From JBPOHE01 sp052035915 (lineage in GTDB: Bacteria; Pseudomonadota; Gammaproteobacteria; Chromatiales; Chromatiaceae): DNA of 9,603 nucleotides. Numbering within the stretch: position 1 is the first letter of the stretch; each line of letters begins with the position of its first letter. Positions 1 through 7,099 of the stretch are shown here, piece after piece. Under the pieces are notes generated by a model. The model was not told the origin of the DNA. It was given only the letters and a program-made list of their open reading frames with translations, and did not search any database. Where the stretch lies: the NCBI GenBank assembly GCA_052035915.1, contig JBPOHE010000173.1:1-9603 (forward strand). The letters run 5' to 3'. The translations under genes were made by a program, and so were the position numbers.

Positions 1-514
<514 letters not shown>

Positions 515-571
515 GATCTGTTCCTAAATAACTGGAGGGTTGTACCAATCTGATTGTGGGGAGGGGCGGAC

Positions 572-862
572 TCAGTCTTCGAGCACCGCCATGATGTCTT
601 CCTCACGCATCACGAGGAGCTTCTCGCCATTGATCGAGATCTCGTTGCCGGAGTATTTGCCGAACAGCACATTGTCTCCCACCTTGACATCCAAGGGTCT
701 GACCTGACCGTCTTGAAGGATACGGCCCTTGCCAACGGCTACCAGAGTGCCGCGTTGGGGCTTTTCAGCGGCATTGCCCGGGATGAGGATGCCGCCAGGG
801 GAAGTGAGTTCTTCCTCGGTACGGCGCAAAACGACACGGTCATGTAAAGGGCGGATGTTCAT
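572..862 (-). CDS. groES: Co-chaperonin GroES (10 kDa subunit)
   Basis: This 96-residue protein matches the usual GroES length of about 97. It forms the heptameric lid of the GroEL cavity. It begins MNIRPLHDRVVLRR, the canonical first beta-strand region. The mobile loop, residues about 17-32, contains GGILIP with the hydrophobic tripeptide (residues 25-27) that docks on GroEL. GDNVLFGKYSG (62-72) and MREEDIMAVLE near the end are also typical. The frame is open upstream to 979, but the start at 862 is chosen because it gives the family N-terminus and has a GGAG 11 bases ahead; the extra 39 codons would run through the CIRCE element. It is the first gene of the groESL operon. Confidence 0.98.
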   Translation of the reverse strand: MNIRPLHDRVVLRRTEEELTSPGGILIPGNAAEKPQRGTLVAVGKGRILQDGQVRPLDVKVGDNVLFGKYSGNEISINGEKLLVMREEDIMAVLED

Positions 863-927
863 GGTTCTTTGGTCTCCATTCGTAAACAAGGCGGTGGTCG
901 GGACGACCCCGGGAAAACGCGTATTTA

Positions 928-954
928 TTAGCACTCTTCGGCGGCGAGTGCTAG
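928..954 (-). promoter_or_regulatory. CIRCE element (HrcA repressor operator) of groESL
   Basis: The plus strand reads TTAGCACTC, nine spacer bases, then GAGTGCTAG. This matches the CIRCE consensus TTAGCACTC-N9-GAGTGCTAA with one mismatch, at the outermost base of one arm. It lies 66 bases before the groES start. CIRCE is the binding site of HrcA, which represses chaperone operons at normal temperature and is released when GroEL is titrated by unfolded protein. The spacer length and arm match make chance occurrence very unlikely. Confidence 0.95.
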
Positions 955-979
955 TACCTGGGACCAAATTCCAAGACAA
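951..979 (-). promoter_or_regulatory. Candidate sigma-70 promoter of groESL overlapping CIRCE
   Basis: On the minus strand TTGTCT (974-979, 4 of 6 to the -35 consensus) is followed after exactly 17 bases by TACTAG (951-956, only 3 of 6 to the -10 consensus). The predicted start, near 944, falls inside CIRCE, the arrangement expected for HrcA repression. I saw no convincing sigma-32 pair (CTTGAA / CCCCAT) here. The weak -10 keeps confidence moderate. Confidence 0.45.
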
Positions 980-1091
980 TTGACCAAGGCATCCCTGTTT
1001 GACGGCTTATGTGGAGATCAAAACCTGAGGCGCAGCTGGGGATTCTCCGGGGAGGGAGGGGAGGAGCATCTGGAATCGCCCGGGGAGGGTT

Positions 1092-1105
1092 CCCCTGGCC
1101 AGGGG
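1092..1105. repeat. Perfect 14-bp GC palindrome after the pseudogene stop
   Basis: CCCCTGGCCAGGGG is its own reverse complement and could fold as a five-pair stem with a GGCC loop. It starts three bases beyond the stop of the minus-strand remnant at 1109-1111. It may be the remains of that gene's transcription terminator, but no run of T follows on either strand. Confidence 0.4.
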
Positions 1106-1108
1106 CGG

Positions 1109-1330
1109 CTATTTCTGGAAGCTCGGGATCAGGGGTTCCTGGACAAAGGCATGGCGCAGCTGGGCATTGTCGAAGAAGGCGATGCCGAAACCATAGGTCT
1201 TGGCCAGGTCGCTAAAGTTGATATCGGTCTTGGAGCCGCTGACCAGCTTGCGGGCGATCTCGATGGTCCGTTAACCGTCCTTCCATTTGGCGCCGGTCTG
1301 GATGTCGCCGCGGTCTCGCTGAATGAGGTC
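1109..1330 (-). pseudogene. Decayed C-terminal fragment of an ethylbenzene-dehydrogenase-type (EB_dh) haem-binding domain protein
   Basis: Read on the minus strand in one frame, 19 codons ending RGDIQTGAKWKDG are followed by an in-frame TAA (1271-1273). Fifty-three more codons then run to a TAG at 1109-1111: RTIEIARKLVSG, then SKTDINFSDLAKTYGFGIAF, then FDNAQLRHAF. From memory this is the C-terminal signature of the EB_dh domain: W-x-x-G-x-W-T-x-E, R-x-L-x-T-G, D-x-x-F-x-D-L, Y-x-F-G-x-A-V-F-D-N-A-Q, H. That domain is found in haem-binding subunits of DMSO-reductase-family enzymes and in NapC-linked cytochromes. The TAA falls just before the expected Trp-Thr, where Trp has become Arg (CGG for TGG). 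Another in-frame TGA lies at 1331-1333, and no start or N-terminal part was found, so the gene is dead. Family assignment rests on recalled motifs; the reading frame and stops are seen directly. Confidence 0.62.
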
Positions 1331-1409
1331 TCATCGCCGGAGCTGCCGGAGCGCAATCCATCGAACTCAGGAATGTCAGGCTATAATCCTCAATTTCGTA
1401 CTTTTTTGA

Positions 1410-1426
1410 AGCATAATGATTATGCT
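1410..1426. promoter_or_regulatory. Perfect 17-bp palindrome, candidate operator
   Basis: AGCATAATGATTATGCT has 8-bp arms around a single central G and is perfect. A further TATGCT copy lies 13 bases downstream of the right-arm copy (1434-1439), so the core hexamer occurs three times in 30 bases. It sits about 50 bases before the ATG at 1475 in an unusually AT-rich stretch. A -10-like TATAAC (1447-1452) would place the palindrome over the -35 region. A role as regulator binding site for the 1475-2554 pair is inference. Confidence 0.45.
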
Positions 1427-1474
1427 AAATTCCTATGCTGATACTGTATAACCTCCCAATGGTGTCCTTGCTGC

Positions 1475-1711
1475 ATGAGACGAACTTCGTTGACTTCTTT
1501 TCATGAGAAAGCCGTGGCTGAAGTGGAAAAGTATATCGGTCCGGCGGCGGCAATCCTGGTTGATGATGCCATTGCCAAATCCGGAATATTGCCAACGGAG
1601 TCTCTCGATGCCTTTCAGATCACCAAGTTGCTTGCTTTATTGCGACGCGAGGTACCGGCATTTCTCGATGCGACCGCCATCTCGGCGGCCATAGAACGAA
1701 AATTACGTTGA
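1475..1711 (+). CDS. Small YIGPxA-motif protein (DUF8082-like), function unknown
   Basis: This predicted 78-residue soluble protein has no signal peptide or membrane segment. Its core, VAEVEKYIGPAAAILVDDAI at residues about 15-34, resembles a small helical domain I recall as a tail of Ser/Thr kinases and response regulators in proteobacteria, with pattern L-x-x-Y-I-G-P-I-A-x-x-L-V-x-x-A. I believe this is catalogued as DUF8082, but I cannot confirm it here. A second helical part, ITKLLALLRREVPAFLDATA (49-68), matches the usual L-x-x-x-L-x-x-x-I-x-x-x-x-x-R/F pattern. Here the domain stands alone. The ATG at 1475 has no good Shine-Dalgarno sequence, so the start is uncertain; a TTG at 1490 is an alternative. 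The receptor-like gene begins 33 bases downstream on the same strand, suggesting a two-gene unit. No biochemical activity can be assigned; an adaptor or interaction module in signalling is a guess. Confidence 0.68.
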   Translation: MRRTSLTSFHEKAVAEVEKYIGPAAAILVDDAIAKSGILPTESLDAFQITKLLALLRREVPAFLDATAISAAIERKLR

Positions 1712-1744
1712 TGATTCTATAATTTGTTTATCAAGGAAAACGAT

Positions 1745-2554
1745 ATGTCCATCAAGCGGCTGCTCAGTATTTCTATTTCTTTCCTGGTGGTGTTGATGGG
1801 GGCCCTTGGTCTGCTGACCTGGTGGGGCATGCAGGCCACCCTGACCGGGCTGTCGGAACTTTCCGGGAAATCCATGGTGGCCGCCAACGAGCTGCAGAAT
1901 CTCTCTCTGGATTACCAGCAGATGCGTCGCTACGAAAAGGAGTACTTTATTTTTCTCGGCGATTTGGAGCGTCGCACGAAGTATGGCAAGGACTGGCAGG
2001 ATGCGAATGCCCGCATCGTCAAGCGTTCCCAGGAGCTGATCAAGAATTCCGAGAATCGATTTTCCGCCCAGGAATTGGTGCAGATATCCTCCTGGCAACA
2101 GGGCGTCGACAATTATGCGAAGGGGTTTCAGTCGCTTCAGGCCCGCATCGAAACCGGGTCCATCACGGATGGTGTCACGGCCAACAATGAAAACATCAAG
2201 AATGTCGATTTTGTCCGACCTCTTAACCGCGAGGCCCCGGAGCTTGCCAACAACAGGGTCTCTTCCGCCCAGGCCGCGGTGAACGAACTTACCGCACAAA
2301 CCACACGGCTGTTCTGGATCCTGGCCGCCATGGTGGTCGTTATCATCGCTGTTTTATTCTATCTTTTGATTCGGCTTCCCCGCTCCATTTCCGGTCCTAT
2401 TCAAGTTTTCGCTCAAACGGCCGAGCGCTTGACAAAGGGTGAATATAACGTGGGCATCCAGAAAACCGATATCGTCGAATTCAAACCTTTGGCTGAGAGC
2501 CTCGAACGACTTGCCAATGCCATGAGATATATGATGGAACGCATTCGACGTTAG
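1745..2554 (+). CDS. Chemoreceptor-like membrane sensor ending after the HAMP domain
   Basis: This 269-residue inner-membrane protein has the front half of a methyl-accepting chemotaxis receptor. A short basic N-terminus (MSIKRLL) leads into membrane segment 1 (about 5-28). A mostly helical periplasmic region follows (about 29-187), with MRRYEKEYFIFLGDLERRTK near 60-79, resembling the M-R-R-x-E-K-D-F-L pattern of helical-bundle sensor domains. Membrane segment 2 is LFWILAAMVVVIIAVLFYLLI (189-209). A complete HAMP linker comes next (about 210-262): Pro218 after the first helix start, the connector, then PLAESLERLANAMRYMM. The protein ends seven residues later, with no methyl-accepting, kinase or cyclase domain. 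The start at 1745 is chosen for AGGA seven bases ahead; a TTG at 1724 is the in-frame alternative. A hairpin ten bases after the stop suggests a genuine 3' end. Base composition is lower in GC than the housekeeping neighbours. Ligand and partner are unknown. Confidence 0.85.
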   Translation: MSIKRLLSISISFLVVLMGALGLLTWWGMQATLTGLSELSGKSMVAANELQNLSLDYQQMRRYEKEYFIFLGDLERRTKYGKDWQDANARIVKRSQELIKNSENRFSAQELVQISSWQQGVDNYAKGFQSLQARIETGSITDGVTANNENIKNVDFVRPLNREAPELANNRVSSAQAAVNELTAQTTRLFWILAAMVVVIIAVLFYLLIRLPRSISGPIQVFAQTAERLTKGEYNVGIQKTDIVEFKPLAESLERLANAMRYMMERIRR

Positions 2555-2563
2555 CCTGCGTAC

Positions 2564-2589
2564 AGGGGACTTTCCATAGAACGTCCCCT
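2564..2589. terminator. Hairpin between receptor-like gene and purB
   Basis: AGGGGAC (2564-2570) and GTCCCCT (2583-2589) form a perfect 7-bp stem with a 12-base loop, starting ten bases after the receptor-like gene's TAG. Only three T follow on the plus strand, so it is a weak intrinsic terminator. As the genes converge here, it may act in both directions. Confidence 0.5.
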
Positions 2590-2674
2590 TTCATGTCAGG
2601 CCCCGTGAAATTCATCCGCGAGCCAGGCCCATCGGATAACTCCGGACTGGCAAGTGACCATTGGGATCGCAACA

Positions 2675-4042
2675 TCATAGGTTTTTTGCCTGCTCGACGG
2701 CGTTGCCGATGTAGTTGTGGGGCGATAGGCGGCGCAGCTCCGCTTTGGCCTCGGTCGGGATCTCGAGGTCGTCGATGAATCCCTGTAGCCGCTCGGCCGT
2801 CACCCGCTGGCCGCGGGTGAGTTCCTTCAGCCGCTCATAAGGCTTGTCCACCCCATACTTCCGCATCAGGGTCTGGATGGGTTCCGCCAAGACCTCCCAG
2901 TTGGCCTCCAGTTCCCGTTCCAGGCTGGTGGCATCGACGGCGATCTTGTCCAGCCCCCGCAACAGGGATTGCAACGCGATGCTGGTATGCGCCAGCCCAA
3001 CCCCAAGATTGCGCAACACAGTGGAATCGGTGAGATCCCGTTGCAGTCGGGAGATCGGTAGTTTCTCCGCCAGATGGCCGAAGATGGCGTTGGCCAGGCC
3101 GAGATTCCCCTCGGCGTTTTCGAAGTCGATGGGATTGACCTTATGGGGCATGGTGGAAGAGCCCACTTCCCCGGCGATCGTCCGCTGTTTGAAATGTCCG
3201 CTGGAGATATAGCTCCAAAGATCGCGGCAGAAATCGATGAGGATGGTGTTGTTGCGCTGGAGGATGTGGAACATCTCCGCCATGGCATCATGGGGCTCGA
3301 TCTGGGTCGTGTAGGGGTTCCAGTCCAGTCCCAGGGATTCGACGAAATTTCTCGCCAGGGCCGGCCAATCCAGTTGCGGATAAGCCACCAGATGGGCATT
3401 GAAATTGCCGACGGCGCCGTTGATCTTGCCCAGGATCGGGCAGGCGGCCAGTTGTTCGCGCTGGCGCCGCAGGCGGTGGGCGAAGTTCGCCATCTCCTTG
3501 CCCACCGTGGTGGGCGAGGCCGGCTGACCATGGGTGCGGGCCAAGAGCGGCTGATCGGCGTGGGCCTGGGCCAGCGCCCGGATGGCTTCGATGACTTGGT
3601 CCAGCAGCGGTAGAAGAACCTGGCCGCGACCTTCCTTGAGCATGAGGCCGTGGGCCAGGTTGTTGATGTCTTCCGAGGTGCAGGCGAAATGGATGAATTC
3701 ACTGACGGCGGCCAACTCGGGATTGCCAGCCACCCGTTCCTTCAGAAAATATTCGACCGCCTTGACGTCGTGATTGGTGGTGCGCTCGATGTTCTTGATC
3801 CGCTGGGCGTCCGCCTCGCTGAAGTTGTCGACGATGGCGGCGAGAATACTCAGGGCGTGGGTCGATAATCCGGGTACTTCCGGGATCTCCTCATGGGTGG
3901 CCAGGGTCTGGAGCCAGAGCACCTCGACCCGCGCGCGGTGGCGGATGAGACCGTATTCGCTGAAGATGGGCCGCAGATCGAGGGTTTTACTGCCATAACG
4001 CCCGTCGATGGGGGAAATGGCGGTGAGGCTGGAGAGTTCCAT
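2675..4042 (-). CDS. purB: Adenylosuccinate lyase
   Basis: This cytosolic homotetrameric lyase acts twice in purine synthesis: it releases fumarate from SAICAR to give AICAR, and from adenylosuccinate to give AMP. At 455 residues it is within one residue of E. coli PurB as I recall it, and it is alignable end to end from MELSSLTAISPIDGRY. The superfamily signature SSTMPHKVNP is at 295-304, with Ser295 the catalytic base. THGQPA holds His171, the general acid. RTTNHDVKAVEYFLKE (87-102) and TSEDINNL (122-129) shape the active site. The start gives the family N-terminus, though no clear Shine-Dalgarno precedes it. It is last in the minus-strand run after acnA, 393 bases away, and probably has its own promoter near 4079-4087. 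Confidence 0.98.
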   Translation of the reverse strand: MELSSLTAISPIDGRYGSKTLDLRPIFSEYGLIRHRARVEVLWLQTLATHEEIPEVPGLSTHALSILAAIVDNFSEADAQRIKNIERTTNHDVKAVEYFLKERVAGNPELAAVSEFIHFACTSEDINNLAHGLMLKEGRGQVLLPLLDQVIEAIRALAQAHADQPLLARTHGQPASPTTVGKEMANFAHRLRRQREQLAACPILGKINGAVGNFNAHLVAYPQLDWPALARNFVESLGLDWNPYTTQIEPHDAMAEMFHILQRNNTILIDFCRDLWSYISSGHFKQRTIAGEVGSSTMPHKVNPIDFENAEGNLGLANAIFGHLAEKLPISRLQRDLTDSTVLRNLGVGLAHTSIALQSLLRGLDKIAVDATSLERELEANWEVLAEPIQTLMRKYGVDKPYERLKELTRGQRVTAERLQGFIDDLEIPTEAKAELRRLSPHNYIGNAVEQAKNL

Positions 4043-4078
4043 GGCATGAGGGTTCGGGTTGTGGGATGAGTGGCGGAA

Positions 4079-4087
4079 AGTATATCA
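4079..4087 (-). promoter_or_regulatory. Candidate extended -10 promoter of purB
   Basis: On the minus strand TGATATACT gives TATACT (5 of 6 to the -10 consensus) with the TGn extension. It would start transcription near 4072, about 30 bases before the purB ATG. No good -35 is seen, which is tolerable for extended -10 promoters. No PurR-like operator was recognised. Confidence 0.4.
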
Positions 4088-4387
4088 CTCCGGCTCGCCC
4101 GCATTTTTCACTGGGCGCTGTAGCAAGGGCGCCGAGAGGAACCAGCGGCGAAGGCGTTGACACCATAGAGTGCGGGCTCAGTCACCCGGCTGGTTGTTCT
4201 GGGAAGATTCGTCTCAGTTGTTCCAGGCATGGAGCGGAAATGGGTGGTTTTCGTTCTTAATTGGAGAATAATTCGCCAAAATAGAAGCGATTGTTCTCTA
4301 TAGGAGAACAAAAAAGCAGGCCAACAGGCCCATGCCCGGGAGCCGCAAACAATGGAACCGGAAGATCGTCAGTCAGGGAGGGATTGA
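4088..4387. other. Non-coding interval between acnA and purB
   Basis: No supportable gene is seen here. The open frames on both strands are under 80 codons, have no ribosome binding site and resemble no family. The recognisable contents are the GGAGAA repeat cluster at 4260-4311 and, next to the interval, the hairpin after acnA and the purB promoter candidate. A small RNA cannot be excluded by eye. Confidence 0.4.
4260..4311. repeat. Cluster of three GGAGAA(C/T)AA-type sites, including an inverted pair
   Basis: TTGTTCTC (4291-4298) and GAGAACAA (4304-4311) are perfect 8-bp inverted arms around five bases. ATAGGAGAACAA (4300-4311) recurs as ATTGGAGAATAA (4260-4271), matching at 10 of 12 positions and exactly 40 bases apart, near four helical turns. 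No T-run suits a terminator on either strand, so a protein binding site is more likely. The protein is unknown. Confidence 0.4.
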
Positions 4388-4419
4388 CTCCCACCGGCCC
4401 TTGTCCGGGCCGGTGGGAG
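4388..4419 (-). terminator. Strong hairpin downstream of acnA
   Basis: CTCCCACCGGCCC (4388-4400) and GGGCCGGTGGGAG (4407-4419) form a perfect 13-bp GC-rich stem with a 6-base loop. It begins 16 bases after the acnA stop. The minus-strand sequence that follows is TCAATCC, not a U tract, so it may act as a 3'-end stabiliser or a weak terminator rather than a textbook intrinsic one. Confidence 0.7.
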
Positions 4420-4435
4420 AGGTTCAGCTCAGGTC

Positions 4436-7099
4436 TCAGGCGGCGAGCTTGCGCAGCACGTAGTGCAGGATGCCTCCATGGCGGTAGTAATCGACCTCGT
4501 TCGGGGTGTCGATGCGTACCCGGGCAATAAAGGCGGTGCGATCTCCATCAGCGGTCGTGGCGATGACCTCGACCTCCTTCGCCGCGCCGCCGTTCAGCCC
4601 CCGGATCGCGAAGCTCTCATAGCCGGTCAGGCCGAGGCTTTGGGCGTTTTCGCCGTCCTTGAACTGCAAAGGCAAGACGCCCATGCAGACCAGATTGGTG
4701 CGATGGATACGCTCATAGCTTTCGGCGATGACGGCGCGTACTCCCAGCAATCTGGGTCCCTTGGCCGCCCAGTCGCGGGAAGAGCCGGAACCGTATTCCT
4801 TGCCGGCCAGGATGATGGCGGCGACCCCTTCGCTCTGATATCTCATGGCGGCGTCGTAGATGGACATCGGTTCGCCGCTCGGCTGGTGCAGGGTGACCCC
4901 GCCCTCGGTGCCGGGCGCCATGAGGTTGCGCAGGCGGATATTGGCGAAGGTACCTCGCATCATCACCTCATGGTTGCCACGCCTCGCCCCCAGGGAGTTG
5001 TAGTCCTTCGGCAGGACCCCGCGGGCACTGAGATATTTTCCCGCCGGGCTGTCCGGCTTGATGGAACCGGCTGGCGAGATGTGGTCGGTGGTGACCGAGT
5101 CGCCAAGCACGGCCAAGCAACGGGCGCCGCTGATGTCCTGCACCGGCTCCGGCACCATGGTCAGGCCCTGGAAATAGGGCGGATTGCGGATGTAGGTGGA
5201 GTCCTCCGGCCAGTCGAAGACCTGGGAACTCGGCGCGCCAAGCGCCTGCCACCGAGCATCGCCCGAGAATACCTCGGCATAGGCGGCCTGGAACTCTTCG
5301 CGGTTGAGGTTGGTGCGGATGGCCTGCTGGATTTCCTCATGGGAGGGCCAGATGTCCTTGAGATAGATGGGCTGACCGTCAGAGTTCTCCGCCAGTGGTT
5401 CCTGATCGGGATCGAAATCCATCCGCCCGGCGATGGCGTAGGCGACCACCAGGGGCGGGGAGGCCAGATAGTTCATCCGCACCTCGGGATGGACCCGCCC
5501 CTCGAAGTTGCGGTTGCCGGAGAGCACGGACACGGCGCACAGCTGATGCTCGGCGATGGCCTTGGAGACCTCCGGCAGGAGGGGGCCGGTGTTGCCGATA
5601 CAGACGGTGCAGCCATAGCCGGTGAGATGGAAACCGAGCTGCTTGAGCGGCTCGATCAGACCCGCCTTCTCCAGATAGCGGGTCACCGCCAGGGAGCCGG
5701 GGCCGAGGGAGGTCTTGACCCAGGGCTTGGCTCTGAGACCCAGGGCGACGGCCTTCCGCGCTACCAAACCGGCCGCCAGCATCACCGAGGGATTGGAGGT
5801 GTTGGTGCAGGAAGTGATGGCGGCGATCACCACCGAACCATCCCGAATCTGCACTTCTTCACCGCCGATCCCCGTCGTCACCGGTCCCTTGTCGGGGAGA
5901 TTGCGTTCTTGCTTGAGGGCCGCCAGCGCCTTGGGAAAGTCGGCGCCGATGGCGCTGAGGGTGACCCGGTCCTGGGGACGCTTGGGTCCGGCCAGACTCG
6001 GCACCACGGTGGAGAGATCGAGCTCGACATACTCGGAATAGCTCGCTTCCGGGCTGTCCTGGGTATGGAACATGCCCTGGGCCTTGGCATAATCCGCCAC
6101 CAGTTCGACCTGGGCCGAGGAACGTCCGGTGAGCCGCAGATAGGCCAGGGTCTCCTCGTCAATGGGGAAGAGACCGCAGGTGGCGCCATACTCGGGGGCC
6201 ATGTTGGCGATGGTGGTGCGCTCGCCCATGGGGAGCTGGCTGATGGCCGGTCCATAGAATTCGACGAACTTGCCGACCACCCCATGCTTGCGCAGCAACT
6301 GGGTGATGGTGAGCACCAGATCGGTGGCCGTCACCCCTTCTTTCAACTCACCGGTGAGGCGGCAGCCCACCACCTTGGGGATGAGCATGGAGACCGGCTG
6401 GCCGAGCATGGATGCCTCCGCCTCGATGCCGCCCACACCCCATCCGAGTACGCCGATGCCGTTGACCATGGTGGTATGGGAGTCGGTGCCCACCAGGGTA
6501 TCTGGGTAGGCCTGGACCACGTCGCCCAGGGGCTGCTCGAAGACCACCCGCGCCAGGTATTCGATGTTCACCTGGTGCACGATGCCCGTATCCGGCGGCA
6601 CCACCTTGAAGTTCGAGAAGGCGTTCTGCCCCCATTTCAGGAAGGCGTAGCGCTCCTGGTTGCGCTGGAATTCCAGCTCGGCGTTCTGGCCGAAGGCGGC
6701 GTCGCTACCGTGAAAATCCACCTGTACCGAGTGGTCAATGACCAGTTCGGCGGGTTGCAAGGGATTGATCTTGTTCGGATCACCACCGAGGGCCTGCATG
6801 GCGTCGCGCATGGCGGCCAGATCCACGACTGCCGGCACGCCGGTGAAGTCCTGCATCAGGACCCTCGCCGGACGGTACTGAATCTCTTTGTCCGGTTCGG
6901 CCTGGGGGTCCCAATTGGCCACCGCCAGGACATCCTCCCGGGTGACGGTGAGGTCATCTTCGTGGCGTAGGAGGTTCTCCAGCAGGATTTTGATGGAAAA
7001 GGGCAACCGCGCGGTGCCGGAGATGGCGTCGACGCAGTAGATCTCATAGCTCTCGCCGGCGCTGTGCAGGGTCGAGCGTGCATTGAAGCTGTTGGACAT
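4436..7099 (-). CDS. acnA: Aconitate hydratase A (IRP/AcnA type)
   Basis: This cytosolic [4Fe-4S] enzyme interconverts citrate and isocitrate via cis-aconitate in the TCA cycle. The 887 residues match the usual AcnA length (about 890) and not the AcnB architecture. The cluster ligands are visible: Cys431 in SCTNTSNPSVM, then Cys497 and Cys500 in GYGCTVCIGNTGPL. GTDSHTTMVNG (204-214), FPIDEETLAYLRLTGR (311-326), GDSVTTDHISPAG (666-678) and EYGSGSSRDWAAKGPRLLGV (768-787, holding the catalytic serine) are all intact. AGGAGGAG lies nine bases before the ATG. It sits between hflD and purB, which are adjacent in E. coli. A -10-like TAGAAT at 7157-7162 could drive it separately from hflD, though no good -35 goes with it. 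AcnA relatives can bind iron-responsive RNA when they lose the cluster; nothing here tests that. Confidence 0.98.
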   Translation of the reverse strand: MSNSFNARSTLHSAGESYEIYCVDAISGTARLPFSIKILLENLLRHEDDLTVTREDVLAVANWDPQAEPDKEIQYRPARVLMQDFTGVPAVVDLAAMRDAMQALGGDPNKINPLQPAELVIDHSVQVDFHGSDAAFGQNAELEFQRNQERYAFLKWGQNAFSNFKVVPPDTGIVHQVNIEYLARVVFEQPLGDVVQAYPDTLVGTDSHTTMVNGIGVLGWGVGGIEAEASMLGQPVSMLIPKVVGCRLTGELKEGVTATDLVLTITQLLRKHGVVGKFVEFYGPAISQLPMGERTTIANMAPEYGATCGLFPIDEETLAYLRLTGRSSAQVELVADYAKAQGMFHTQDSPEASYSEYVELDLSTVVPSLAGPKRPQDRVTLSAIGADFPKALAALKQERNLPDKGPVTTGIGGEEVQIRDGSVVIAAITSCTNTSNPSVMLAAGLVARKAVALGLRAKPWVKTSLGPGSLAVTRYLEKAGLIEPLKQLGFHLTGYGCTVCIGNTGPLLPEVSKAIAEHQLCAVSVLSGNRNFEGRVHPEVRMNYLASPPLVVAYAIAGRMDFDPDQEPLAENSDGQPIYLKDIWPSHEEIQQAIRTNLNREEFQAAYAEVFSGDARWQALGAPSSQVFDWPEDSTYIRNPPYFQGLTMVPEPVQDISGARCLAVLGDSVTTDHISPAGSIKPDSPAGKYLSARGVLPKDYNSLGARRGNHEVMMRGTFANIRLRNLMAPGTEGGVTLHQPSGEPMSIYDAAMRYQSEGVAAIILAGKEYGSGSSRDWAAKGPRLLGVRAVIAESYERIHRTNLVCMGVLPLQFKDGENAQSLGLTGYESFAIRGLNGGAAKEVEVIATTADGDRTAFIARVRIDTPNEVDYYRHGGILHYVLRKLAA

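Noticed and set aside
955..1000. A sigma-32 heat-shock promoter for groESL
   Set aside because: No CTTGAA / CCCCAT-like pair with the right spacing could be found; CIRCE explains heat control better.
1129..1356. A 75-codon minus-strand open frame rich in Ser and Pro
   Set aside because: It is a shifted frame of the EB_dh remnant; the family motifs are in the neighbouring frame.
980..1441. A 153-codon plus-strand open frame
   Set aside because: It has no ribosome binding site or family resemblance and runs antisense through the EB_dh remnant, which explains its openness.
1718..1723. A perfect TATAAT between the small gene and the receptor-like gene
   Set aside because: No -35 or TGn extension goes with it, and in this AT-rich spot it is likely chance; transcription from it would begin almost at the ribosome binding site.
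1703..2299. A 198-codon minus-strand open frame antisense to the receptor-like gene
   Set aside because: The plus-strand gene has membrane segments, HAMP and a good ribosome binding site; the antisense product resembles nothing known.
4108..4311. A 67-codon minus-strand open frame upstream of purB
   Set aside because: It begins at a TTG inside the inverted repeat, has no ribosome binding site and matches no family.
4463..6970. An 835-codon plus-strand open frame antisense to acnA
   Set aside because: acnA on the minus strand is complete with all cluster cysteines. The antisense frame has no recognisable domain and arises from GC-rich codon structure that lacks stops on the opposite strand.
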